Origin: Verrucomicrobiota bacterium
Lineage (GTDB): Bacteria; Verrucomicrobiota; Verrucomicrobiia; Limisphaerales; UBA9464
Length of the DNA: 32,464 nucleotides
Direction: 5' to 3'
NCBI GenBank assembly: GCA_025363585.1
Contig: JANYDN010000034.1
Span: 1-32,464 of the forward strand
The position numbers were made by a program, and so were the translations under genes. The notes below the pieces were generated by a model, which saw nothing but the letters and a program-made list of their open reading frames with translations, was not told the origin of the DNA and ran no database searches. Below, piece after piece: positions 20,613 to 29,200 of this stretch (position 1 is its first letter; every line of letters begins with the position of its first letter).

Positions 20613-21871
20613 GGCGCTTCTCCCGTGTTCTTCCCGTCCTTGCGGACCCATTCGCCGCCGATCATCGATGCCTGGACCGGGCCGACATGGTGGATGATGC
20701 CGTCGAAAACATCGCGAAGCCCCGCGGAGTGCGGCAGCGCGATGACGTCGGCGAGCGCGCCCGGCGACAATTCGCCGACGACTCCCGCCAGTCCCAGCGC
20801 CCGCGCGCCATTCCCGGTCGCGAGTCGCAGGATGGCTTCGGGCGACACGGTGGCGTCGCGTGACGCGAACATCGCCATGTCCTCGAAGAGCGAAAGCGTC
20901 GGGGGCGACGCCCCGTCGGTCCGCGCGCTCGCGAGGCTGTCGGTCCCGAGGCAAAGGTTCACGCCGGCCTTGGCGAGATCGGAAAAGGGGAACCGCTGGT
21001 GGCGGAAGTAGTCGTGCGATCGGGGACAATGGACGACGGAGGAACCGGAGCTTGCCAGCAACGCGTCGTCGTCGTTCCAGAGATAGTTCGCGTGGACCGC
21101 CAGAAAGTCGGGACCGAGGAGCCCGTGGTCCGAGGCGTGCCGGACCGGCGAGCCGCGTCCGCAGTCGTCGCAGGGACGTTGACCGTGCAGCCAATCGAAC
21201 ATCGGGCCGCGCCGGAACATGAACATCTCGAATTCCGCGAGGGACTCCGCGAGGTGCGTGGTGATGCGCCATCCATGCTCGCGGGCGACCCTTGCCGTCG
21301 CGCGGAGAAGCTGGGGCACGGTGGAGTACGGGGCGTGTGGGGAAAGCCCGACGGTGCCCCGTGACCGACCGCATTCCGCCAACGCCGCGACGGCGTCCGC
21401 CACGAGCGACTCCGGCTCCCGTTGGCTTCGCACGCCCGTCAATTCGATGAAGGAGTGGACCCGGAGCGGCGTGGCGGCGCGTCGTTCCGGCAGTCCCTTC
21501 GGGAACGCCTCGATGTTGGCCACCGTCGTGGTCCCGGTCTCGAGCAACTGCCGCGCGCCGGCGTGCCACGAGGCCTCGAAGTCCGCATCCGACCATCCGG
21601 ACTTCAAAGTCAGTATCGACTTGATCCAATCGGGAAACGTCCGCGGACGCGCGATCATTCCTGCCATGCCCGTGTAGTCGAGATGGCAATGCGCGTTAAC
21701 CAACCCCGGCATGAGCACCGCGTCGCCCAGATCCTGGACGGGACCGGCGTTGCCCGCCGCGACCTCGTGGAACGGGCCCACCGCGACGATGCGGCCGTGC
21801 TCGATGGCGATCCCGCCGTTTTCAACGGGAGGGCCGCAGAGGGGCAGCAGCGTCCGGGACCGGAGGATCAT
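20609..21871 (-). CDS. Amidohydrolase of the ATZ/TRZ/deaminase type
   Basis: The 420-residue metal-dependent hydrolase has the family's N-terminal sandwich and a TIM barrel. Metal ligands are seen as NAHCHLD (His61, His63), THLAES, the HANYL segment and GTDSLAS. The HCPRSHDYF stretch is shared with adenosine, guanine and aminodeoxyfutalosine-type deaminases. The start at 21871 (MILRSRTLLPL) is preferred to one at 21925, which adds a non-conserved tail. Candidate roles include aminodeoxyfutalosine deaminase of the futalosine menaquinone route or S-adenosylhomocysteine or other purine deaminase; the sequence alone does not decide. Its stop overlaps the TTG of the SDR. Confidence 0.88.
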   Translation of the reverse strand: MILRSRTLLPLCGPPVENGGIAIEHGRIVAVGPFHEVAAGNAGPVQDLGDAVLMPGLVNAHCHLDYTGMAGMIARPRTFPDWIKSILTLKSGWSDADFEASWHAGARQLLETGTTTVANIEAFPKGLPERRAATPLRVHSFIELTGVRSQREPESLVADAVAALAECGRSRGTVGLSPHAPYSTVPQLLRATARVAREHGWRITTHLAESLAEFEMFMFRRGPMFDWLHGQRPCDDCGRGSPVRHASDHGLLGPDFLAVHANYLWNDDDALLASSGSSVVHCPRSHDYFRHQRFPFSDLAKAGVNLCLGTDSLASARTDGASPPTLSLFEDMAMFASRDATVSPEAILRLATGNGARALGLAGVVGELSPGALADVIALPHSAGLRDVFDGIIHHVGPVQASMIGGEWVRKDGKNTGEAP

Positions 21872-21938
21872 GGATGAATCCCGGAGAACGGGGCAACGAT
21901 GGCCGTCCGCCGGCCCGGGCCGCATTTGCGTCGCGCGG

Positions 21939-22289
21939 TCAGGCGGCGCGGCGGCGTTCCTTCAGGGTCGCGGCGACCGAATGCTTTTTGGCCTTGGCCT
22001 TGTTGTGCTTCTTGCGCACCTGGGCGCTGAGCTTCGCGATCGTGCGGTCGATCGCCGCGTAGAGATCGGCCTCGGCGTCTTCCGCGTAGAGATCGTTGCC
22101 GCGGATGCCGACGCGGATGCCGCACTTGAATTGCTTCGCCGGGGAATGGGCCGTGTGGTCCCTCTCCAGGGTCACCCGGGCGTCGAGCAGCCAGCGGTCG
22201 ATGTGCTCGAGCTTCTCGAGCTTGTCGAGCACGTGTTGCTCGATGGCATCCGTCAGCGTGACGTTGTGGGTGGACAGGATCAACTTCAT
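21939..22289 (-). CDS. hpf: Ribosome hibernation promoting factor, short form
   Basis: HPF/RaiA-family proteins sit in the 30S decoding channel of idle ribosomes. The 116-residue product is a short form without the C-terminal dimerisation domain of long HPF. It begins MKLILSTHNVTLTDAIEQHVLDKL, with the KLEHI segment and a basic KKHNKAKAKK tail after the helical domain. The start at 22289 is chosen because it opens the conserved beta strand; an upstream start at 22439 overlaps prmA. It lies 35 nt after prmA and 67 nt before the amidohydrolase. Confidence 0.9.
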   Translation of the reverse strand: MKLILSTHNVTLTDAIEQHVLDKLEKLEHIDRWLLDARVTLERDHTAHSPAKQFKCGIRVGIRGNDLYAEDAEADLYAAIDRTIAKLSAQVRKKHNKAKAKKHSVAATLKERRRAA

Positions 22290-22324
22290 GGTTGTGGTAA
22301 AGCTGCGTCGCGGAAGGCGGCATT

Positions 22325-23269
22325 TCAACCCGACTTTTTCCGCGCGGTTTTTTCCGCGTTCTTGCCCTTGGTCGCGCGCGAAAACCGGAACGAACCCGAC
22401 CGCCACTCGCCCTCGGTCCGGGTCTCGGCCACTTCCCACCCGATGCCGGCGTATGCCTTGGCCACGGAATCGAACTGCGTCGCGAGGATTCCCGCGGTCA
22501 CCAGCGTCCCGCCCGGTGCCACGTGCGCCGTCAACCGCGACTTCGCCGCGATCAACACGTCGTGCATCAGGTTCGCGCAGACCACGTCGAAGACCGCCTT
22601 CGGCCGCGCCGGAAGCCGCGTCGCGTCGCCCTCGGCGATCCGGATGCCTCCGATCGCGTTCAACGCGGAGTTCGCGCGCGCGATCCGCACGCAGTCGGGG
22701 TCATAGTCGAACGCTTCCACCGGCGAATAGCCGAGCCGCGCGGCCGACAACGCCAGGATTCCCGAACCGGTTCCGGCGTCGAGCAACGACTGCGCGGTGC
22801 CCGGCCGGCGAAGGCCGACCACTTGTTCCAGACAGAAACGCGTCGTCGCGTGCTGGCCGGTCCCGAAGCTCAGTCCGGGATCCAACTCCACCATCGCCTG
22901 TCCGCGCCTCGGCTTCCGCTGGCTCCACGTCGGGCGCACCAAAAGTTTTCCGGCGATGTCGATCGGTTGGAAATGGCGTTTCCACGATTCCGACCAATCG
23001 CGCGGCGGCACGATTCGGATCGAAACCCGCGCCGGCGCCGGGTCGATCCCGAATTCGCGCAGTCCCGCGAGCTCCGCGAGCAATCGCGCCCGCAACGCGA
23101 CGGTCTCGCCCGGCGACGGCGTCGCGAACGCCGAGACGGAAACCGCGCCCGTGCGGAGATCGAGATGGATGCCCGGCGTCTGGCCGGTCTCGCGCTCGAG
23201 CAACGCGGACACCGCATCCTCGGCCGCGGGATTCGTGGAGACGGCGATGCGTCGCAGGGGATGTTTCAT
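22325..23269 (-). CDS. prmA: Ribosomal protein L11 methyltransferase
   Basis: PrmA methylates L11 using S-adenosylmethionine. The protein has 314 residues. An N-terminal substrate-recognition domain of about 115 residues is followed by DWSESWKRHFQPIDIAGKLLVRPTW. The methyltransferase domain follows with DPGLSFGTGQHATTRFCLE, the SAM-binding LLDAGTGSGILALSAARLG and the NLMHDVL motif near the acceptor site. The C-terminus is basic (KGKNAEKTARKK). Its ATG at 23269 overlaps the stop of the histidine phosphatase gene in an ATGA. Its substrate L11 is encoded by rplK in this same window, about 16 kb to the left. Confidence 0.95.
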   Translation of the reverse strand: MKHPLRRIAVSTNPAAEDAVSALLERETGQTPGIHLDLRTGAVSVSAFATPSPGETVALRARLLAELAGLREFGIDPAPARVSIRIVPPRDWSESWKRHFQPIDIAGKLLVRPTWSQRKPRRGQAMVELDPGLSFGTGQHATTRFCLEQVVGLRRPGTAQSLLDAGTGSGILALSAARLGYSPVEAFDYDPDCVRIARANSALNAIGGIRIAEGDATRLPARPKAVFDVVCANLMHDVLIAAKSRLTAHVAPGGTLVTAGILATQFDSVAKAYAGIGWEVAETRTEGEWRSGSFRFSRATKGKNAEKTARKKSG

Positions 23270-23895
23270 AGATCGCGCCACGGGACGAAATTCATCAGTT
23301 GGACCTCGGTTCGGGCTCGGCCTGTCTTTACCTCGCCGATGTCCACCCAGGTCGCGCCCGCGTAGTCGACGTCGAAGTGCTCGAACTTCCGCATCGGCAA
23401 ACCGAGCAGGTGCGACAGCGCCATCCGCACCACGCCGCCGTGCGCGAACACCGCGACCTTTTGCCCGGGGTGCTGGTCCACGATGAAGCGGATCGCATCG
23501 GCGACGCGCGACCGGAACGCCTCCATCGGTTCCGCGCCGGGAATCTGGTCGCGTTCCATCAGGTCCAGCCAATCGTGCGCGCTCGCGCCGAATTTCTCCT
23601 GCACGTCGTTCCAGCCGAATCCGGTCCAGCTACCGAAATCCACCTCGCGCAGGCCGTCGATCAACACCGGCGTGCCCGGGTACTGCGGCCGGAACGGGTC
23701 CATGGTGAGTTGCACCCGCAGCATCGGGCTCGCGTAGACGCCGTCGAAAGTGTGCCTTCGCAACCAACCCGCGAGCGCGTCCGCCTGCCGGTGGCCCAGC
23801 GCCGAGAGACCCATGTCGATCCGCGAGCCGCCGAAGACGCGATGGTACTTCTCCTCGACCTCCGCGTGCCGCATCAGGAACAGGCTCGTCTTCAT
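23266..23895 (-). CDS. Histidine phosphatase (phosphoglycerate mutase-like) family protein
   Basis: The 209-residue protein begins MKTSLFLMRHAEVEEKYHRVFGG, with the RHx phosphate-accepting motif (RHAE rather than RHGE). LSALGHRQADALAGWL, the LREVDFGSWTG acid segment and the second catalytic His in VAVFAHGGVVRMAL follow. The start at 23895 overlaps the rph stop in an ATGA, and its stop overlaps prmA in another. Family members act on phosphoglycerate, alpha-ribazole phosphate or other phosphoesters. The substrate cannot be named from sequence, and the neighbours (rph, prmA) do not identify one. Confidence 0.88.
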   Translation of the reverse strand: MKTSLFLMRHAEVEEKYHRVFGGSRIDMGLSALGHRQADALAGWLRRHTFDGVYASPMLRVQLTMDPFRPQYPGTPVLIDGLREVDFGSWTGFGWNDVQEKFGASAHDWLDLMERDQIPGAEPMEAFRSRVADAIRFIVDQHPGQKVAVFAHGGVVRMALSHLLGLPMRKFEHFDVDYAGATWVDIGEVKTGRARTEVQLMNFVPWRDL

Positions 23896-24635
23896 GCGGC
23901 CGGCGTTTGCAAAGCCTGGCGTTGCGCCGCGAAGAGTTCGCGGATGCCCGCGCGACCCATGCGCAGCATCGCGGCCAATTGCTCGTCGCCGAACGTCGAT
24001 TCCTCGCCCGACGCCTGCAGCTCGATGAACTCGCCCGCCTCGTTCATGACGAGGTTGAGATCGACGGCCGCGTCGCGGTCCTCGGTGTAGGCGAGGTCGA
24101 CCAACGGAATTCCGTCGCACACGCCGAGGCTGACCGCCGCGACCGCGCTTCGGATCGGCGGCTTCGCGAGCTTGCCTTCGGAAACCAGTTTCCCGAGCGC
24201 CAACATCAACGCGACATACGCGCCGGTGATCGACGCCGTGCGCGTGCCGCCGTCCGCCTGGAGCACGTCGCAATCGATCCAGATCGTCCGGGCGCCGAGC
24301 GCCTCGAGGTCCACCGCCGCGCGGAGCGACCGGCCGATGAGTCGCTGGATTTCCTGGGAACGCCCGTCGAGTTTCAGCTTCGAGATGTCGCGCACCTTTC
24401 GTCCGAGGGTCGAGTAGGGGAGCATCGAATACTCGGCGGTGATCCAGCCGCCGCTCACTTTCTGGGACTGCATCCACTTGGGCACGGACTCCTCGATGGT
24501 GACGCCGCAGATCACCTGCGTGTTGCCCCACGAGACCAGGGTGGACCCGGTGGCATGCGGGGCGATGCCATTCTGGAAACGCAGCGGACGCAACTGGTCG
24601 GCACGGCGTCCATCCGCTCGGACAAATTCACTCAT
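23892..24635 (-). CDS. rph: Ribonuclease PH
   Basis: RNase PH trims the 3' ends of tRNA precursors and other RNAs by phosphorolysis. The product of 247 residues has the normal length. It opens with RADGRRADQLRPLRF, then WGNTQVICGVTIEESVP, the conserved GWITAEYSMLPYST segment, the RSQEIQRLIGRSLRAAVDL helix and DCDVLQADGGTRTASITGA. It is the first gene of the minus-strand row and its stop overlaps the histidine phosphatase ATG by 4 nt. Upstream lies an intergenic repeat region rather than an obvious promoter. Confidence 0.97.
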   Translation of the reverse strand: MSEFVRADGRRADQLRPLRFQNGIAPHATGSTLVSWGNTQVICGVTIEESVPKWMQSQKVSGGWITAEYSMLPYSTLGRKVRDISKLKLDGRSQEIQRLIGRSLRAAVDLEALGARTIWIDCDVLQADGGTRTASITGAYVALMLALGKLVSEGKLAKPPIRSAVAAVSLGVCDGIPLVDLAYTEDRDAAVDLNLVMNEAGEFIELQASGEESTFGDEQLAAMLRMGRAGIRELFAAQRQALQTPAA

Positions 24636-24693
24636 TCGGCCGCGACGCTAGAGGGCGGGGCGGCGGGTGAACAGCCGGCAGTGTGGCGCGGCC

Positions 24694-24832
24694 GTCCCCG
24701 CCTGCGATTGGCACGCATGGATGGCGTTGTGAGCAAAGGCGAGACGACGTGGTGTCGTTGCGGGTTGAGTCTTTGGCAGTCCAACGCAGGCGAGACGCCC
24801 GCGACTACCGCAGGCGGGGACGCCCGCGCTAC
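24694..24832. repeat. Intergenic repeat: inverted 13-mer plus tandem ~24-nt units
   Basis: GTCCCCGCCTGCG at 24694-24706 recurs as its exact reverse complement at 24809-24821, and the flanks extend the match imperfectly to about 23 nt. On the right side two adjacent ~24-nt units (24785-24808 and 24809-24832) share the start CGCAGGCG and a GACGCCCGCG core. The element fills most of the 210-bp gap between the rph start and the serpin stop. Such CGCAGGCGGGGACGCCCGCG motifs look like a dispersed repeat; copy number cannot be tested here. Confidence 0.65.
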
Positions 24833-24845
24833 GTTCTCGAACCGC

Positions 24846-26165
24846 TCAACGCGGGTCCACGACGTGCCCAAGGAATAGACACGCGCCGCTCCCCGTGTGC
24901 TGGATCGCGAAGACGAACGGCCGGTCCACCCGCACCTCGATGGGCGGCTTGGGCTCCCTCGCCGAAACGGACATGACGACGGCGGTCGCGGCCGCCGCTT
25001 CCGTTCCCTTTTCGTCGATCGCGAAAAACGTCTTGTGAATGACGTCGGAAATCGCGAACCCGCCGCCCTGTGACATGCGGCCGAAGTCGGCGTCCCCGCC
25101 GAACGCGGACTTCATTCCCATCGAGGAGAGCGGCGGCACGAGCGACATCGAGGCGGATTCCAGACGGAACTTCGGCAGGTGAACGACGACGTCCCGGCGT
25201 TCGGTGCGCGCGCAGCCGGCCAGCAGGGCCGGAGTCAGTTGCTTCTCGAGGGCGTCGAGTCCGTCCGGTGCATCCGGGAGAAGGATCACGAACTGCAACT
25301 GCGAATCGGCGTAGGCGAGCGTCAACACCGTGTGGCCGGGCCGTTTCGCATGACCGAGGTCCCGCTTCTGCCTCATCGTCGGTACCATTGCGGATGCTTT
25401 TCCGCGGATCCGGAACGGCTCGGGCTTCGTTGCCGACACCGGAAATTCCCCGGACCACGGCGCCTTCAGGTAAAGCGCGTTCGCCAGCACCAAGCGCGTG
25501 CCGCCGTCGATCGCGCCGGCCGGGATCAGGTCGCGGATCCGTTTGCGCGTCCGGTCCTCGACCCATCCGTTGATGTGAATTCGTGCCGCCTCCGGGTTCT
25601 TCCCGAAATCCAACGCCTCGAGCGGTGCCCCGTACCGGTCCTTCACGAGCAAAAGGAACGGCGCCCGGAATTCAATTCCCTTTTGCCCGAACAGTCGGTT
25701 CGCCAGCGTGAAGACGATGGGCTCCTGCAAGGTGCCGCGTGCCTTGGCGGATTCCGCCATCCTTGCAGTGCGATCGGCAATCTCGTCCAACGCGCGGCCC
25801 AGTTCGAAGAACGATCCGTGCAACGCCACGTCGTCGGACGGGTAGCGGAGCGCCGTCGCCATTTCGGACCGCGTCTTCCCGTCGGCCCCCGCGTAGGTCA
25901 TCGCCAACGCGTTCTGGATGGAATAGGGCGACAGGCAAAGGTTCGCGTTGGTCGTCGACATCCGCCGGTAAAGATCGAGTCCGAATTCGTTGATCGCCCT
26001 CGCCGCGGTTTGGGATTCCGCGGCCGCGACGGTGGACGCGAGGAACAGCGTCAACCCCGCGATACACGCGGCCACCGACGTGCGTCGTCGGACTTCCCAC
26101 GGTTTCGTGCGATTGCCCGACGACTCGGGATCCGGATGGCCGGCGGTGGAGCGGATTCCTTGCAT
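24846..26165 (-). CDS. Serpin family protease inhibitor, exported
   Basis: Serpins trap serine or cysteine proteases by a conformational change. The start is the ATG at 26165 (439 residues) or a GTG at 26177 four codons earlier. The N-terminus carries a basic stretch and a hydrophobic signal (SVAACIAGLTLFLASTVAAAES), so export is likely. The serpin fold follows: NLCLSPYSIQNALAMTYAGADGKTRSEM, LANRLFGQKG, LVLANALYLKAPWSGEFP. The hinge is EKGTEAAAATAV, the alanine-rich pattern of inhibitory serpins, and the end is VDRPFVFAI-GACLFLGHVVDP. By counting from the hinge Glu, P1-P1' falls at Ser-Ala. It lies 43 nt after the TPR/ASPIC gene and is probably co-transcribed with it. Confidence 0.93.
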   Translation of the reverse strand: MQGIRSTAGHPDPESSGNRTKPWEVRRRTSVAACIAGLTLFLASTVAAAESQTAARAINEFGLDLYRRMSTTNANLCLSPYSIQNALAMTYAGADGKTRSEMATALRYPSDDVALHGSFFELGRALDEIADRTARMAESAKARGTLQEPIVFTLANRLFGQKGIEFRAPFLLLVKDRYGAPLEALDFGKNPEAARIHINGWVEDRTRKRIRDLIPAGAIDGGTRLVLANALYLKAPWSGEFPVSATKPEPFRIRGKASAMVPTMRQKRDLGHAKRPGHTVLTLAYADSQLQFVILLPDAPDGLDALEKQLTPALLAGCARTERRDVVVHLPKFRLESASMSLVPPLSSMGMKSAFGGDADFGRMSQGGGFAISDVIHKTFFAIDEKGTEAAAATAVVMSVSAREPKPPIEVRVDRPFVFAIQHTGSGACLFLGHVVDPR

Positions 26166-26208
26166 GCGATGGATCACGTGCGAATCCGGCCGGGCATTAG
26201 GCGAAATC

Positions 26209-29200
26209 TCAGCGCCTCACGTAGGTCTTCGGCCCGATCCAGCGCGTGTTGTACTTCGCGTGCAAACCGTCGGACGCGAATGCCGGCCGCTCCTGCGTCC
26301 CGTGGCGTTGGTCGTCCATTCCGGTCCACGGCAATGGCTCGATCGCCGTGCCCGCGGCGACGTGGTAGTCGGCGTCCTTGTCCCAACCCACGGTCCACAG
26401 GAAGAACTCGCGTACCGTCCCGGCGGGCGCGGGCGGCAGCGTCGCGGCGTCGAACTCGAGCGTCAGCTCGTCGCCGCCGGCAACGATCGCCAGGCCGTTG
26501 TCGCGCGCGGCCAGCAGTTCCCGGACATCGCCCGGACGCGTCGCCCAACCCGACGGGGTGATGCGCCAATTCGGTCCGGGCAGGAGTTTCTCGTAGACCG
26601 GCGTCATCGGCTCCGTCCACGGAAGGTCCGCGAACGCGCTGTAGCCGCGCGCGTGTAGGTCCGCGCGGACCGGATCCACCCGCGTCTCGACCAGCATTCC
26701 GTCGCCGGCCGCCTCCGCGAGCGCGATGCGGTCCCAATGGATCTCGAACGACGCCGTCAACCGTAGCCGCCGCGTGCCCGCCGGCAGCCTTCCCGTCAGG
26801 TCGGCGACGATGGTCTTCGTCTTGCCCGCGGGCGCGCCCACCTGCACGTCGACGCGGCTCCAGCGGCCGGGCGCCGTCTCCGCCTCGAGCACGGGGAAGG
26901 GGAACCCGAAATCGTCGCGCTGCGACGCGGCGATGTTCGCCATCCCGCCGCCGAAACGGAGCCAGCCGTCGAGGACGAGTTGCAACGGGCGGTCGACGGC
27001 AAGCGGTCCGAAATCCAGCAGCACGCCGTGCGGTTCCGCGAGTCCGCGATACTGTTCGCCGAACGGCCGCGGCGGCGAGACGCGACGTCCATCCGTCGCC
27101 GCCAATTCCGCCGTGACGTCGCGTCCGTCGAGCGTCTCCGCATGGACCGGCGCGCGCGCGCCGCGCAAGGCCAGGAGCCGGTGCGCCGCGAACGGCCGGC
27201 CGGGCATCAACTTGCTGCTCGGATGCACCTCGACGCCGGGCGCGTGGTCCACCACCACGAGTTTCGCCGCATCGAGATACAGGATTTCCCGGAGCTCCTC
27301 GGTGACCTGCATCACGTAGCGCCCGTCGCGCGGCACGAACGATCGCGTGTCGCCGACCCGCACGAGTTCCTCCGGATCGGCCTCGATGTACCGACCCTTG
27401 GCCACGGGCAATCCAACGGGCGCCGCGCCGAGCAGGTCGGTGACAAATCGATGCCGCGTCCCGTCCCAGGCGTAGAGATACGGGCACGACCCGGTCGGCA
27501 CCGTCAGTTCGGGAAGGCTGAGCGTGGTTTTGCAATCGACCGCGATGTCGATGCTCGGCAACTGGGTGTCGAACCAACGCACGGTGAGCGAGTCGAGCTT
27601 CGCGCGCTTGCCGACGCCGATTTCCACCGGCAACTGCTGGACGGTGCGCAGCGCGCGCCAACCGGCCTCGGCGACCTCGATCTTGGTGCCAAGACCGCTG
27701 GCGTTCGAGCGATTGCCCAACAGCCGCGATTTCACCATGCCGTTCGCGTTGCCGCCGTCGTTGCGAAGGAATTTCAATCCGCCCTTGCCCGTGTCGACGA
27801 CCAGGTCGACGTCGCAATCGCGGTCGAAATCCGCCGCGAGGATCGCGGTCACCGGCCCGATGCCCTCGAGGCCCAGCGCGCGCGTGGTTTCCTCGAAGCC
27901 CAGCCGGCCACGGTTCCGCCAGACGCGCAGGCCGTCCGTTCCCCAGGCGAGGACGTCGAGCCATCCGTCGTTGTCGTAGTCGACGAACCGGATGCCGGTG
28001 AAATGATTGTCCCTCGCCGCCAGGCGACGCGGCTCCCTGAGCCCGCCGAGATACACGTCGATCGTGTTCTCGCCGACCAAGGCGATGTCGTTCCGCAGGT
28101 CGTTGTTGAGGTCGCCCGTCGCCAGCGCGCGGGCCGCGGGCCAATCGGCCGGCTGGTTGTCCGTGGAAAGCCTTCCGCCGCGCACGTTGAACAACACCAG
28201 CGGCGGTTGCCCCGAGCGCGTGAGCAACACGTCCGGCAGGTCGTCGTTGTTCCAGTCGTCGACCGTCACCTGCGTGACCGCGCCCACGTTCGCGGGAACG
28301 CCGCTCGTCGCGGTGATGTCACGGAACGCCATGTTGCCGAACCCGCGGAAGATCCGCGGCGCGCCCGACGACCCGATCGAGACCAACCCGAGCTTGCCGG
28401 TGAACTCGATGTCCACGGGCACGACCAGCGTGGCCGCGTTGGTCCCGAGGTTGGAGACGCGCGTGACGTCCGACATCACTCCGTTCGTCGCGAGCCGGAC
28501 CACGGCGGTGCCGCGGTCGCCGCCCACCACGAGGTCCTCGTAGCGATCGTTGTTGATGTCGCCGACGGCGATGCCGCGGGGCGATCCGACCGACGGCAAT
28601 GCGAGCGGCGGCGCGACAGCGCCGAAGGTTCCGTTGGTGTTCCAAAGAAGCCGGAGCGAGCCGGCGGCATCGAATGCCACGAGGTCGTTGAAGCCGCGTC
28701 GGTTCACGTCGATCGTGCCGAGCGGCCCGTGAAGCGCGGCCGCGTCCCCGCCGAACGCGGCGGCGGTCGCGTCGGCGAACCGCACGGTGATGCCGTTCCG
28801 GTCGGGCTGCTCGAGCGTCGCCGGGGAACGGATCTGGGTATGGACGCAGCGTTCGTAGACGGACGGGTTGTCGGCGGCGGTCTGTTTCCCCGCGGTGACG
28901 GCCTGGTGCGCGGCCAGCGCCTTGCCGGCCTCGTCGCGTAGACCGAGGCGCTGGTACATCTGGCTGAGCTGGTAGTAGGCCGAAGGATGGTTGGTCTCGA
29001 ATTGCGCGACCTCGGCGAATTGCTCCGCGGCTTCCTTGAACCGGCCGAGGCCGGCAAACGCCCGGCCGAGTTGGAAACTCACCGCGTTCACGGTGCGGTC
29101 GATGTCCTTCGAGATCTGCAATTCCTGGACCGCGTTGGAATACTGGTTCTGCCGGAGCAAGGCGCATCCGAGCACGTAGTGCGGCGCGGGATTGTTCGGC

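Noticed and set aside
19881-21689. 602-residue version of the SDR
   Set aside because: The extra N-terminal part lies over the amidohydrolase gene in a different frame. The TTG at 20612 gives a normal SDR start.
23266-24531. 421-residue version of the histidine phosphatase
   Set aside because: The extension is a shadow of rph; the ATG at 23895 begins the RHAE domain correctly.
26980-28941. 653-codon plus-strand frame opposite the TPR/ASPIC gene
   Set aside because: Arg- and Val-rich shadow without motifs, while the minus strand has clear TPR, FG-GAP and ASPIC signatures.
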